From Clostridia bacterium (GTDB taxonomy: Bacteria > Bacillota > Clostridia > Monoglobales > Monoglobaceae), in NCBI GenBank assembly GCA_017546145.1, contig JAFYXN010000002.1, forward strand, positions 42,011-106,010: a stretch of 64,000 nt of DNA, read 5' to 3'. Below the pieces are notes generated by a model. The model ran no database searches. It saw only the letters and a program-made list of their open reading frames with translations, and had not been told where the DNA came from. A program made the translations under genes and the position numbers. Of the stretch, positions 9,085 through 18,281 are shown one piece after another. The number at the start of each line of letters is the position of its first letter. Position 1 is the first letter of the stretch.

Positions 9085-10161
9085 ATGTTTGAAAAACTAT
9101 CATTTATTGAACAACAGCACGAGGAACTTGCGGCAAAGATAAGCGACCCTGCCGTGATGGCAGATATGGATAACTGGCGCAAGCTTTGTAAGGAACATTC
9201 TGATATGACTCCGATTGTGGAAAAGTACAAGGAATATAAGACCAATATGAACACAATCGAGGATGCAAAGATGATGCTTGACGATCCCGAAACAGACAAA
9301 GAGTTTAAGGATATGCTTCAGGACGAGATTTCCGAGGCAAAAGAGAATATATCAAGAATTGAAGAAGAGCTTAAAATTCTTCTCCTTCCCAAAGACCCCA
9401 ACGATGATAAAAACGTTATTGTTGAAATCCGTGGCGGTGCAGGCGGTGATGAAGCGGCACTCTTTGCGGCTGACCTTTACAGAATGTACACAATGTACGC
9501 CGAGTCAAAACGCTGGAAGACAGAAATTATGAACCTCAGTGAAATCGGCATTGGCGGTATTAAGGAAGTTTCGTTTATGATTGAAGGTCAGGGTGCATAC
9601 AGCCGCCTTAAGTACGAGAGCGGAGTTCACCGTGTACAGCGTGTTCCCGAAACCGAGTCACAGGGCAGAATACACACATCAACGGTAACAGTTGCGGTTC
9701 TTCCCGAGGCAGAGGAAGTGGATTTTGAGATTAATCCTGCAGATTTGCAGATTGATACCTACCGTGCCAGCGGAGCGGGCGGTCAGCACGTTAACAAGAC
9801 CGAATCCGCAATCCGTATAACACATATCCCTACAGGGGTAATAGTTGAGTGTCAGGACGAGCGTTCACAGCATAAAAACAAAGACAAGGCAATGAAGGTG
9901 CTGCGTTCAAGGCTTTATGAGGCAGAACTGCAAAAACAGCAGGAAGCAATTGCTGCAGACCGCAAAAGTCAGGTAGGTACAGGTGACCGAAGTGAAAGAA
10001 TAAGAACATACAACTTCCCACAGGGAAGAGTTTCAGACCACCGTATAGGACTTACGCTTTATAAAATCGAGGCAATTATGAACGGTGATATTGACGAGAT
10101 AGTCGACGCATTGATTACAACAGACCAGAGTGAAAAACTTAAACTACAGGGTGAAGCATAG
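9085..10161 (+). CDS. prfA: Peptide chain release factor 1
   Basis: Release factor 1, which reads UAA and UAG. The 358 residues have the RF1-type P-x-T tripeptide ([15 protein letters not shown]) where the gene before has SPF, and the catalytic GGQ ([13 protein letters not shown], about residue 232). The N-terminal domain ([18 protein letters not shown]) is typical. The start follows AAAGGAACTACAAT. Having prfA directly behind prfB is less usual than the common prfA-prmC pair; no prmC (the GGQ methylase) lies here. Confidence 0.98.
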   Translation: MFEKLSFIEQQHEELAAKISDPAVMADMDNWRKLCKEHSDMTPIVEKYKEYKTNMNTIEDAKMMLDDPETDKEFKDMLQDEISEAKENISRIEEELKILLLPKDPNDDKNVIVEIRGGAGGDEAALFAADLYRMYTMYAESKRWKTEIMNLSEIGIGGIKEVSFMIEGQGAYSRLKYESGVHRVQRVPETESQGRIHTSTVTVAVLPEAEEVDFEINPADLQIDTYRASGAGGQHVNKTESAIRITHIPTGVIVECQDERSQHKNKDKAMKVLRSRLYEAELQKQQEAIAADRKSQVGTGDRSERIRTYNFPQGRVSDHRIGLTLYKIEAIMNGDIDEIVDALITTDQSEKLKLQGEA

Positions 10162-10179
10162 GAGAAGAGGTTTGTTTCT

Positions 10180-11601
10180 ATGGAAACAAGGATTTTTGAA
10201 AATACACCACAGGATTTAAAGGCTGCGGCAGAGCTTATACGCAAAGGCGAAACAGTAGTTTTTCCTACCGAGACGGTTTATGGGCTTGGTGCCAATGCTC
10301 TTGATGCCGGTGCGGTGAAGAAAATATTTACCGCAAAAGGCAGACCGTCTGATAATCCGCTTATTGTACATATTGCGGATTTTGGTCAGGTTAAACAGTT
10401 TGTCGCAGAAGTTCCTGATGCGGCAAAAGTATTGGCTGAAAAATTCTGGCCCGGGCCACTGACCATGATTTTCAAAAAAAAGCCGTGCATACCCACCGAG
10501 GTTTCGGCAGGACTTGATACGGTCGGTATCAGAATCCCTGATGACAAAACGGCTCGTGAGTTTTTGCGCGAGTGCGGCGTGCCGGTTGCGGCACCAAGTG
10601 CAAATATCTCAGGCAGACCCAGCCCGACCACTTTTTCTCATGTTCTGCAGGATATGAACGGCAGAGCAGCAGGTATTATCAAAGGTCAGGATTCTGAGGT
10701 AGGAGTTGAATCTACCGTACTTGACCTTACCTCGGATATACCGACAATTTTAAGACCGGGTGGTGTTTCGGCAGAACAGCTGCGAGAGGTTTTAGGTGAG
10801 GTTCTGGTATCGAGTGAATTGAAAAATGACGGAGTCCCCAAGGCTCCGGGGATGAAGTATAAGCATTACTCTCCCAAGGGTCAGACATATATCTTGAGCG
10901 GAACGGCAGAGCAGGCAGCGGCTTTTGTTAAAAGACGCTGTGCGGTTACGACGGTTGCTGTGCTGATGTTTGATGAGTTCAGAGACCTTATGCCTGATTG
11001 TGCAAAGCTTTTGTCGCTTGGCAGCAAAGCTTGTCCTGAAGAAGCGGCGCACAGATTGTTTGATTGTCTGCGCGAATGTGATGCTCTGGAGGTAAAGGAA
11101 ATTTACGCACCGGAAATTCCCGAAGACGGACTTTGGCGAGCGGTCAGAAATCGTCTTTACAAAGCGGCAGCGGCACGGATTATTAACGTGGCAGATGCAA
11201 AGTCGGTATTGTTTGTGTGTACCGGAAATACTTGCAGAAGTGCCATGGCGGAAGGTTTGTTTAATATGTCGCGCAAAAATGCAGTTTCTGCATCGGCAGG
11301 GCTGTTTGCAAGCGGCGGCGGAGCCGAGCCTAATGCTATTTTAGCGGCAGCTGAGCTTGGTGCAGATATAAAAAATCATGAATCAACTCAGCTGACATAC
11401 GAAATGCTGGAAAACTCCGATATTATTCTGACAATGACCGAAAGTCACAAGGCAAGTCTGCCCCAAGGCTTTAATATTAAAACCATAACAGAATTTGCAG
11501 GCGTACAGGGCGAGGTCAATGACCCCTATGGCGGTGATATTGAGGTTTACAGAAGCTGTGCGGCTCAGATAAAAAGTCTTATAGAAAGAGTAAAGCTATG
11601 A
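10180..11601 (+). CDS. Fusion: L-threonylcarbamoyladenylate synthase (Sua5 type) and low-molecular-weight protein phosphatase
   Basis: A 473-residue two-enzyme fusion. Residues 1 to about 205 are the YrdC/TsaC catalytic domain (GETVVFPTETVYGLG, KGRPSDNPL, AAPSANISGRPSPT), which makes threonylcarbamoyl-AMP from threonine, bicarbonate and ATP. The PGMKYKHYSP linker and the next 120 residues form the extra domain of Sua5. Residues about 340-473 are a low-molecular-weight protein tyrosine or arginine phosphatase with the P-loop CTGNTCRS (C-X5-R) and the general-acid loop DPYG. In B. subtilis the two activities are separate genes of one cluster (ywlC, ywlE). The gene overlaps rimI by four bases (ATGA), and the tsaD gene follows, so the first half belongs to t6A synthesis. 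There is no frame break between the halves. Confidence 0.93.
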   Translation: METRIFENTPQDLKAAAELIRKGETVVFPTETVYGLGANALDAGAVKKIFTAKGRPSDNPLIVHIADFGQVKQFVAEVPDAAKVLAEKFWPGPLTMIFKKKPCIPTEVSAGLDTVGIRIPDDKTAREFLRECGVPVAAPSANISGRPSPTTFSHVLQDMNGRAAGIIKGQDSEVGVESTVLDLTSDIPTILRPGGVSAEQLREVLGEVLVSSELKNDGVPKAPGMKYKHYSPKGQTYILSGTAEQAAAFVKRRCAVTTVAVLMFDEFRDLMPDCAKLLSLGSKACPEEAAHRLFDCLRECDALEVKEIYAPEIPEDGLWRAVRNRLYKAAAARIINVADAKSVLFVCTGNTCRSAMAEGLFNMSRKNAVSASAGLFASGGGAEPNAILAAAELGADIKNHESTQLTYEMLENSDIILTMTESHKASLPQGFNIKTITEFAGVQGEVNDPYGGDIEVYRSCAAQIKSLIERVKL

Positions 11602-12044
11602 TTGAATATGTACCAATGCAAAGGCAGCATATTGAAGGACTTGTCGAAGTTGAAAAACAGTGTTTTAATTCAGGATTTGCTGAAAAAACCTTTGAAAAGG
11701 AACTTGAAAACAAAATTGCTGCGTATACAGTTGCGGTAGAAAACGGCAAAGTATTGGGCTATGGCGGACTTTGGAATATGTGCGGTGTTGCAGATATTAT
11801 GGACGTTGCAGTGCATAGTGACTACCGAAGAATGGGTATTGCGCAGAGAATACTTGAAAAATTGATTGAGCATTGTAAGAATGAAAAAATATCTGAAATA
11901 AATCTTGAGGTAAGAACAAGCAATTTTGCGGCTCAAAGCCTTTATAAAAAAATGGGCTTTGAAGTTGTAGGACAAAGACCAAATTATTACGAAAACCGCG
12001 AAACGGCAATTCTTATGAAGAAGATTATTACGGAGGAAAGTTAG
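11598..12044 (+). CDS. rimI: Ribosomal-protein-alanine N-acetyltransferase RimI
   Basis: GNAT-family acetyltransferase, 148 residues. The acetyl-CoA motif A is seen as [20 protein letters not shown] (V..DYR..GIA..L), followed by [21 protein letters not shown], the typical RimI C-terminal strand and helix. RimI acetylates the N-terminal alanine of ribosomal protein S18. In Firmicutes it is regularly clustered with the t6A genes, as here between the Sua5 fusion and tsaD. It overlaps the preceding stop by four bases and ends one base before tsaD, so translational coupling is likely. Confidence 0.92.
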   Translation: MIEYVPMQRQHIEGLVEVEKQCFNSGFAEKTFEKELENKIAAYTVAVENGKVLGYGGLWNMCGVADIMDVAVHSDYRRMGIAQRILEKLIEHCKNEKISEINLEVRTSNFAAQSLYKKMGFEVVGQRPNYYENRETAILMKKIITEES

Positions 12045-12045
12045 A

Positions 12046-13047
12046 ATGAGGATACTTGCAATTGAAAGTTCATGTGACGAAACCGCTGCGGCAGTGGTGG
12101 AGAACGGCACAACCGTGCTTTCAAATGTTATAAATACACAAATCGAATTGCACAAGGAATTTGGCGGTGTTGTCCCCGAAGTTGCATCGCGCAAGCATAT
12201 AGAAAACATAAGCGATGTAATTGATAAAGCACTCTCTGATTGCAATATGACTCTTGATGATGTCGATGCAATTGCTGTGACATACGGCCCCGGGCTTGTT
12301 GGGGCACTTTTGGTTGGTGTTTCGGCGGCAAAGGGATTGAGTTTTGTAGCGAAAAAGCCTCTTGTTCCGGTGCACCATATCAAGGGGCATATCTGTGCAA
12401 ATTATATTGAAAATCCTGATTTTAAACCGCCGTTTATCTGTCTTGTGGCATCTGGCGGTCACAGCCATATTGTTCATGTCAAGGACTATAACACCTATGA
12501 GGTTCTTGCAAAGACAAGTGATGATGCTGCAGGCGAAGCCTTTGACAAGGTGTCAAGAGTATTGGGACTTGGCTACCCCGGCGGCCCCGCAATTCAGGAA
12601 TGTGCAAAATCAGGAAATCCCCATGCAATAAGATTTCCGCGTGTAAATATGGGCGAAAGCGGTTTTGATTTCAGCTTCAGCGGTGTTAAAACTGCGGTTA
12701 TAAATTACATCCACAATGCAGAACAAAAAGGCATTGAAATAAACAAGCCGGATGTTGCTGCTTCTTTTCAGGAGGCGGTGACGGATGTTCTCAGTGGTCA
12801 TCTTGCGGAATGTGCCATAAAGTACGGCACAAAAAAAATTGCCCTTGCGGGCGGTGTTGCGGCAAACAAGCCGCTAAGAGAGCGGTGCCAAGCTTTGGCG
12901 GCAGAAAATGATATGGAGTTTGTGTGTCCGTCAATGTTGCTTTGTACAGACAATGCCGCCATGATAGGCTGTGCTGCTTATTTTGAATATCAGGCAGGAG
13001 CGCGTGCGGATATGTCGCTTAATGCAATTGCAAACCTTCCGCTTTAA
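12046..13047 (+). CDS. tsaD: tRNA N6-threonylcarbamoyladenosine transferase TsaD
   Basis: Transfers the threonylcarbamoyl group to A37 of ANN-decoding tRNAs. The 333 residues begin with [18 protein letters not shown] and hold the metal-binding histidines in [12 protein letters not shown], the nucleotide fold ([10 protein letters not shown]), [16 protein letters not shown], and SFSGVKTAV, all diagnostic of TsaD/Kae1. TsaC activity comes from the fusion gene upstream; the partners TsaB and TsaE are not in the window. The stop codon overlaps the convergent spoIIR stop by four bases, with no terminator between them. Confidence 0.97.
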   Translation: MRILAIESSCDETAAAVVENGTTVLSNVINTQIELHKEFGGVVPEVASRKHIENISDVIDKALSDCNMTLDDVDAIAVTYGPGLVGALLVGVSAAKGLSFVAKKPLVPVHHIKGHICANYIENPDFKPPFICLVASGGHSHIVHVKDYNTYEVLAKTSDDAAGEAFDKVSRVLGLGYPGGPAIQECAKSGNPHAIRFPRVNMGESGFDFSFSGVKTAVINYIHNAEQKGIEINKPDVAASFQEAVTDVLSGHLAECAIKYGTKKIALAGGVAANKPLRERCQALAAENDMEFVCPSMLLCTDNAAMIGCAAYFEYQAGARADMSLNAIANLPL

Positions 13048-13670
13048 AACAGATTTTGAAAAATCTCTACTATTTTAAAGCGCACTTCTACAGGGATTGC
13101 TCCGCAATCTTTGCCTGTTATAAGGGCGTATTCGTCTGCCGAAAGACTTGTTGCAAGCTGTGACTTTGACTTGTCGGATGCGCAAAGTATTCCGTCAGTG
13201 AAGCATAGCGGCGGATACATTACGCACCACCAGTTTTGACCTTTTGCGTCACCTATTTTTACGCGGACAGCGTTATATCTTCCGCTTGGCAGAGCAATAT
13301 CCGCATAAACTCGTGTTGGGAAGGCGGTTTCCTCGATTGTAACGGAAACCGGGTAGTTAAAGCCTTGCGCAAGGATTTCAGCTTCGGCGATTTCCTTTAT
13401 AAAAGCAGTGTTTTCCTCTGCCAGCCTTGCGGCATCTGATGCGGATTTTGAGTTTTCAAAAATTTCCTTTGTTTCACGCAGGATGCGGTCGCGTACGGCA
13501 AGCTTTAAATTCTGGTCAGCTGTGTTGTCGCTGTTTGCAATGATGTGAAGCCGCAAAACCGAATCCGCAATGTCACTGCCTGTGGCTTTTGCGTATGATA
13601 TAAGTAATGTAAAGCTTAATATAAGTAACATAAAGAGTGCAAAAAATTTGCGTTTATCGATAAATCGCAT
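13044..13670 (-). CDS. spoIIR: Stage II sporulation protein R
   Basis: Secreted signal made in the forespore that triggers SpoIIGA to process pro-sigma-E in the mother cell. The 208 residues start with a signal-anchor segment ([22 protein letters not shown]), then the SpoIIR core: [29 protein letters not shown] and, near the end, [12 protein letters not shown]. The start at 13670 follows GAAGGGAAG; the upstream ATG at 13757 has no ribosome site. It lies alone on the minus strand among plus-strand genes. No clear sigma-F box was recognised upstream. Its presence points to a spore-forming lineage. Confidence 0.95.
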   Translation of the reverse strand: MRFIDKRKFFALFMLLILSFTLLISYAKATGSDIADSVLRLHIIANSDNTADQNLKLAVRDRILRETKEIFENSKSASDAARLAEENTAFIKEIAEAEILAQGFNYPVSVTIEETAFPTRVYADIALPSGRYNAVRVKIGDAKGQNWWCVMYPPLCFTDGILCASDKSKSQLATSLSADEYALITGKDCGAIPVEVRFKIVEIFQNLF

Positions 13671-13730
13671 TGTAATACTTCCCTTCAAAAAGTTGTACCT
13701 GATGCAACGCATCGGTATTTTAGGAAAGTG

Positions 13731-13758
13731 TTGACATATATTTTTATTATTATACATA
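13731..13758 (+). promoter_or_regulatory. Probable promoter of ddl
   Basis: A consensus TTGACA (13731-13736) is followed after 16 bases by TACATA (13753-13758), about 50 bases before the ddl start. It lies in the region shared with the divergent spoIIR. Confidence 0.55.
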
Positions 13759-13810
13759 TTGATTTTTTAGTTGCAGTGAGTTAAAATTATTTGATGAAGG
13801 ACGATGTGCT

Positions 13811-14866
13811 ATGAAAAAACTTAATGTTTGCGTACTGTTTGGCGGTGTTTCAACAGAACACAGTGTTTCGGAGGTTTCGGCGTCTGCTGTGCTTGACAAT
13901 ATGGACCGTAACAAGTATGAGGTGTATCCCGTTGGAATTACAGAGGAAGGAAAGTGGTTTTTCTATAACGGCGATATAGAGAAAATCCGTGAGCATACAT
14001 GGCAGACAGGTGAAATTGTACCGGCTGTACTTTCGCCCGACAGAACAGACAAGGCGCTTTTGAAGCTGACAGACAGCGGTGTTGAAAAAATTTGTATTGA
14101 TGTTGTTTATCCTGTGCTTCATGGCAAAAACGGCGAAGACGGAACAGTTCAGGGGCTTTGTGAGCTTGCGGGTATTCCGTATGTGGGTAGTGGTGTTATT
14201 GGCAGTGCTGCGTGTATGGACAAATGTATTGCAAAAATTCTTTTCCAGAAGGCAGGCATCCCTCAGGCAGATTGGGTTGAGCTGAAACTTGGTGAAACAC
14301 CGGATTATGAGCTGATTGAAACAAAACTGGGTTATCCTTGCTTTATAAAACCATCGTCAGCCGGCTCGTCCATGGGCGTCACAAAAGCATTAAACCGTGA
14401 CGAGCTTGAAAGTGGAATTGCCCTTGCTCTTGAACATGACTATAAGGTTCTGATTGAGGAGGCAATTGACGCACGCGAGGTAGAGTGCGGAGTTATGGGC
14501 AATTTAAATCCTGAAACAGCAGATGTTTTGGGAGAAATTAAGCCTGCAAAGGAATTTTATGATTTTGAGGCAAAGTATCAGGATAAGGACTCCAAGCTGA
14601 TGATACCTGCCCCTGTCGACAAGGCTACAGAAGAAAAAATTAAAGAGCTGGCAATTCGTGCATACAGGATTTGCGAGTGCCGCGGACATTCCAGAGTTGA
14701 CTTTTTTATTGACAGACGCGACGGACGTATTTTGCTTAACGAAATCAATACAATTCCCGGCTTTACACCTATCAGTATGTATCCCAAGGTTTGGGAAAAT
14801 TCGGGAGTTTTGATGACCGAGCTTATAGACAGGCACATACAGCTTGCTCTTTGCAGAGAGGATTAA
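13811..14866 (+). CDS. ddl: D-alanine--D-alanine ligase
   Basis: Makes the D-Ala-D-Ala dipeptide of peptidoglycan. The 351 residues show the ATP-grasp plan: N-terminal FGGVSTEHSVSEVSASAV, VLHGKNGEDGTVQGL, CFIKPSSAGSSMGV (ATP loop), EEAIDAREVECGVMGN, and the metal-binding end SRVDFFIDRRDGRILLNEINTIPGFTPISMYP (shown in part). The Lys-Phe/Tyr region (AKEFYDFEAKY) is of the standard D-Ala-D-Ala type rather than a D-Ala-D-Lac resistance type, judged by eye. The start follows GAAGGACG. murI begins two bases after its stop. Confidence 0.96.
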   Translation: MKKLNVCVLFGGVSTEHSVSEVSASAVLDNMDRNKYEVYPVGITEEGKWFFYNGDIEKIREHTWQTGEIVPAVLSPDRTDKALLKLTDSGVEKICIDVVYPVLHGKNGEDGTVQGLCELAGIPYVGSGVIGSAACMDKCIAKILFQKAGIPQADWVELKLGETPDYELIETKLGYPCFIKPSSAGSSMGVTKALNRDELESGIALALEHDYKVLIEEAIDAREVECGVMGNLNPETADVLGEIKPAKEFYDFEAKYQDKDSKLMIPAPVDKATEEKIKELAIRAYRICECRGHSRVDFFIDRRDGRILLNEINTIPGFTPISMYPKVWENSGVLMTELIDRHIQLALCRED

Positions 14867-14868
14867 AA

Positions 14869-15684
14869 ATGGATAAAAGACCAATCGGCGTTTTTGACTC
14901 GGGACTTGGCGGCTTGACCTGTGTAAAAGAAATTATGAAGATAATGCCCAACGAGGATGTTATTTATTTCGGGGATACAGGCAGAGTGCCATACGGAACA
15001 AGAAGCCGCGAAACAATAATAAAATATGTCGAACAGGACATCAGATTTCTTGAAAGCTTTGACATAAAAGCTATAATAATTGCGTGCGGTACGGCAAGCA
15101 GTGCAGCGCTCCCGTGGATTGCTGACGGCAAAACCGTCAAAATTATGGGCGTGGTTGAGCCTGCAGCGCGTGCGGCGGTTAAAGCGACAAAAAATAAGAA
15201 AATCGGTGTTCTTGGTACAGGTGCAACCGTTAAGTACGGAAAGTATGTTGAAAACATAAAAAGCATTTGTCCTGATGCCGAAATTATACAAAAGGCATGT
15301 CCGATGTTTGTTCCATTGGTTGAAAACGGCTATACCGAAAGCCGTGTTGCAGAAATTATAGCAGCAGAGTACCTTCAGGAATTAAAAAATGCAGGGGTTG
15401 ATACCCTTATCTTGGGATGCACCCACTATCCGCTTCTGAAAAAAATAATTGGTGAATTTATGGGAAGTGGTGTGACGCTTATTGATTCAGGGGCTGCGGC
15501 TGCGGACAGTGCATTTGAATTTTTAAAGGCAGAAAATCTGCTAAGTGGTGATGCCACGTCAAAGCGTGGAAACTGCCGGTATTTTGTAAGTGATTCGGTT
15601 GAGGACTTTTCGCTTTTAGGGAGCGTGTTCCTTGAAAAGACGATTCATGAAGATGTCAGCAAGATAGATATTGAAAAATATTGA
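14869..15684 (+). CDS. murI: Glutamate racemase
   Basis: Supplies D-glutamate for peptidoglycan. From the ATG at 14869 (GAGAGG upstream, just after the ddl stop) it has 271 residues and the family start RPIGVFDSGLGGLTCVKEI. The two catalytic cysteines lie in IIACGTASSAALPW and LILGCTHYPLL. The first motif reads C-G-T where many family members have C-N-T. YFGDTGRVPYGTRS is also diagnostic. Together with ddl it forms a wall-precursor pair. Confidence 0.93.
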   Translation: MDKRPIGVFDSGLGGLTCVKEIMKIMPNEDVIYFGDTGRVPYGTRSRETIIKYVEQDIRFLESFDIKAIIIACGTASSAALPWIADGKTVKIMGVVEPAARAAVKATKNKKIGVLGTGATVKYGKYVENIKSICPDAEIIQKACPMFVPLVENGYTESRVAEIIAAEYLQELKNAGVDTLILGCTHYPLLKKIIGEFMGSGVTLIDSGAAAADSAFEFLKAENLLSGDATSKRGNCRYFVSDSVEDFSLLGSVFLEKTIHEDVSKIDIEKY

Positions 15685-15700
15685 TAAAAGGATGAAAATT

Positions 15701-16132
15701 ATGGAAGATAATGCGATAATCTCTATCAAGACCCTTCAGAATGTTGAAGGCAGTGATGAGATGAATGAAATAGAGCTTCAGACAAAGGGTAAATTCGCAC
15801 AGAAAAATGGTAAGTTTTATATAATGTACGAAGAAAGCGAAATTACAGGCTTTGAGGATACCACCACAACCATAAAGGTATCAGATGATACAGTAAGCAT
15901 GATAAGAAGCGGAAAGTTCAACAGCAAAATGGTCTTCAGACGTGGCGAAAAGCGACTCTGCAGCTATTCAACACCCTATGGTGTAATCCCTATGGGGGTC
16001 AGTCCTATACGGCTGGAAAGCAAACTCACCGAAGATGGCGGAAAAGTTGCAATTGACTATATAATAGATGTTGATAATCAGGAATATCTGAAAAACAGTC
16101 TTGACCTTACCGTTACAAAAACAGTGGGCTAA
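15701..16132 (+). CDS. DUF1934 (YwiB-like) family protein
   Basis: A 143-residue soluble protein rich in beta strands, fitting the DUF1934/YwiB family (a calycin-like barrel of unknown function). Family-like segments are YIMYEESEITGFEDTTTTIKV, shown in part, VFRRGEKRLCSYSTPYGVIPMGV and a closing IDYIIDVDNQEYLKN. The start at 15701 is chosen because AAAAGGATG lies 7 bases before it; the frame extends 30 bases upstream into murI. In Firmicutes ywiB is next to argS, as here. Confidence 0.8.
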   Translation: MEDNAIISIKTLQNVEGSDEMNEIELQTKGKFAQKNGKFYIMYEESEITGFEDTTTTIKVSDDTVSMIRSGKFNSKMVFRRGEKRLCSYSTPYGVIPMGVSPIRLESKLTEDGGKVAIDYIIDVDNQEYLKNSLDLTVTKTVG

Positions 16133-16168
16133 GACATTCAGAAGATAAAAAGAAAGGCTGAAAGAAAA

Positions 16169-17869
16169 ATGAATATTATTGAAAACACAAAAAAGAAAAT
16201 AGGACAGGCTGTGGCAAAAGGCTTTGAAGAAGCTGTAAAAAAAGGTGCGCTTGCACCGTCAGAGCCTGTTGATATAGAGTCCATGGTTTACCTTGAAGTT
16301 CCCAAGGACAAGCAGCATGGTGACTTTGCCTGCAACATTGCGATGCTGCTTGCAAAGGCACTTCGTATGCCTCCAAGAAAGATTGCAGAGGCAATTGCAC
16401 AGGAAATTGAAGTCGGCGGTGAGATTGAAAAAATTGAGGTTGCAGGTGCCGGATTTATAAACTTCTATTTGTCAAACGCAAGGCTGTATGAGGTTATTCG
16501 TGCAATAGAGGACATGGGCGAGGACTATGGCCGTATAGATATAGGCAAGGGCAAAAAAGTGATGGTTGAGTTTGTAAGTGCAAACCCCACAGGCCCTATG
16601 CACATGGGTAATGCGCGCGGCGGTGCACTGGGCGATTGCATGGCAAGTGTTATGGAATATGCGGGCTATGAGGTAACACGTGAATTTTATGTTAACGATG
16701 CCGGCAACCAGATTGAAAAGTTTGGAAAGTCGCTGGAAGCAAGATATATTCAGGAACTCAAAGGCGAAGACGCAATTGAATTTCCCGAGGACGGTTATCA
16801 CGGCGATGATATTCGTGAACACGCAAGGGCGTTTATTGCGATTGAGGGCGATAAGTACCTTGAAACAAGCGGTGAGGACAGAAAAAAAGCACTTGTTGCG
16901 TATGCACTTGAAAAGAATGTTGATGCACTTAAAAGTGACCTTGAAAAATACCGTATATTCTATGATGTGTGGTTCAGAGAAAGCGAGCTGCATAAGTCAG
17001 GCAAGGTAGAAGAAGCAATAAAACGCCTTACTGATGCCGGATATACCTACGAAGAGGAGGACGCAATCTGGCTAAACTGCGAAAAGATGGGACTTGAAAA
17101 GAACGAGGTTCTTGTTCGTCAGAATGGTATTCCCACATATTTTGCAGCAGATATTGCATATCACATAAACAAGCTTGAAACACGCGGCTATGACCTATGT
17201 ATTGATGTATGGGGTGCAGACCACCACGGACATATTGCACGAATGAAGGCAGCTCTTGCGGCAGTTGGAATTGACCCCGATAAGTTTGAGGTTTCAATTA
17301 TGCAGCTTGTCCGTCTTACTCAGGGCGGCGAGGCAGTAAGAATGTCAAAGCGCACAGGCAAGGCGATTACACTTTCAGACCTTCTTGAAGATGTTTCGGT
17401 GGACGCTGCAAGATTCTTGTTTAATATGCGTATGGCAGGCAGCCATCTTGATTTTGACCTTGACCTTGCGGTAAAGCAAGACAGTGAAAACCCTGTGTAT
17501 TATGTTCAGTATGCCCATGCAAGAATTTGCAGTATTATAAGACTTCTTGCAGAAGAGGGTATTTCTGTTAAGCCCTTTGCTGAAATTTCACCTGAAGTTC
17601 TTGTCAAGGATGAAGAGCTTGAACTTTTAAAGAAGCTTTGCGAGCTTCCTGAAGAAATTAAGACTGCATCTGAAACACGTGAGCCTGCAAAGATTACAAG
17701 ATACGTAATCGACCTTGCTTCGGCGTTTCATACCTTTTATAATTCATGTCGCGTAAAGGCTGATGATGAAAAGCTGATGAATGCACGCCTTAAGTTGGCA
17801 GACAGTGTTCGTATAGTTATTGAGGGCGTGCTTAAAATGCTGAAGATTGAAGCCCCCGAAAAAATGTAG
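16169..17869 (+). CDS. argS: Arginine--tRNA ligase
   Basis: Class I aminoacyl-tRNA synthetase, 566 residues. It has the N-terminal Add-1 domain (about 1-110), the HIGH-type motif as TGPMHMGNARGGALGD, the Rossmann core with YVNDAGNQIEKFGKS and WGADHHGHIARMKAAL, a KMSKS-type loop VRMSKRTGKAI, and the anticodon-binding helical domain ending LRIEAP-like (MLKIEAPEKM). No T-box leader is present. The gene lies 36 bases after the DUF1934 gene, likely in the same transcript as ddl-murI. Confidence 0.97.
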   Translation: MNIIENTKKKIGQAVAKGFEEAVKKGALAPSEPVDIESMVYLEVPKDKQHGDFACNIAMLLAKALRMPPRKIAEAIAQEIEVGGEIEKIEVAGAGFINFYLSNARLYEVIRAIEDMGEDYGRIDIGKGKKVMVEFVSANPTGPMHMGNARGGALGDCMASVMEYAGYEVTREFYVNDAGNQIEKFGKSLEARYIQELKGEDAIEFPEDGYHGDDIREHARAFIAIEGDKYLETSGEDRKKALVAYALEKNVDALKSDLEKYRIFYDVWFRESELHKSGKVEEAIKRLTDAGYTYEEEDAIWLNCEKMGLEKNEVLVRQNGIPTYFAADIAYHINKLETRGYDLCIDVWGADHHGHIARMKAALAAVGIDPDKFEVSIMQLVRLTQGGEAVRMSKRTGKAITLSDLLEDVSVDAARFLFNMRMAGSHLDFDLDLAVKQDSENPVYYVQYAHARICSIIRLLAEEGISVKPFAEISPEVLVKDEELELLKKLCELPEEIKTASETREPAKITRYVIDLASAFHTFYNSCRVKADDEKLMNARLKLADSVRIVIEGVLKMLKIEAPEKM

Positions 17870-17883
17870 GAGAGATTTAACTT

Positions 17884-18255
17884 ATGCGTAAGAAGTTTTT
17901 ATGCCTGACATCAGCGTTTTTGGTGTTGTTTGCAAGCTTTACGGCGTATGCAAAAGACCCGAAGCTGATATATACAGACTATAAGATGTATACCGCGCGG
18001 ATATTTGTTTGTGATACAGCAAATAAAAAAGCGGTTCTGGTCAATGTTGCACCAATAAAAAATCCTTACACATTAAATCAGGCACCGTATCTTGAGTATC
18101 AGGCGTTGCCTGTTAATACCGAAAACGTAATAGGCTCAAAAGGTCAGAAGCTTTCGCTTGAAACTGTAAACGGGTATCTGCTTGACAGTCAGGTAAGTGT
18201 CCTTGTGGGGAAAAACGCATACGGATATAAGATAGTTTATATGCAGTTCAGATAA
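17884..18255 (+). CDS. Small secreted protein of unknown function
   Basis: Not recognised. 123 residues with a clear signal peptide (MRKKFLCLTSAFLVLFASF, cleavage near TAYAKDPK). The mature part, about 100 residues, looks like a small beta-rich domain (YTARIFVCDTANKKAVLVNV, then YLLDSQVSVLVGKN). It starts 14 bases after argS, with GGAGAG before the ATG, and ends 26 bases before the CtpA-type protease. That spacing suggests it is co-transcribed with, and perhaps linked to, the exported protease. No lipobox, membrane helix or cysteine pair remains in the mature part. Confidence 0.75.
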   Translation: MRKKFLCLTSAFLVLFASFTAYAKDPKLIYTDYKMYTARIFVCDTANKKAVLVNVAPIKNPYTLNQAPYLEYQALPVNTENVIGSKGQKLSLETVNGYLLDSQVSVLVGKNAYGYKIVYMQFR

Positions 18256-18281
18256 TCTTTACAGAATAGGAGTTGAAGAAA

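Noticed and set aside
16133..16168. T-box leaders before argS, gltX or trpS
   Set aside because: The gaps are short or filled by the palindromic element, and no T-box sequence or specifier stem is visible.
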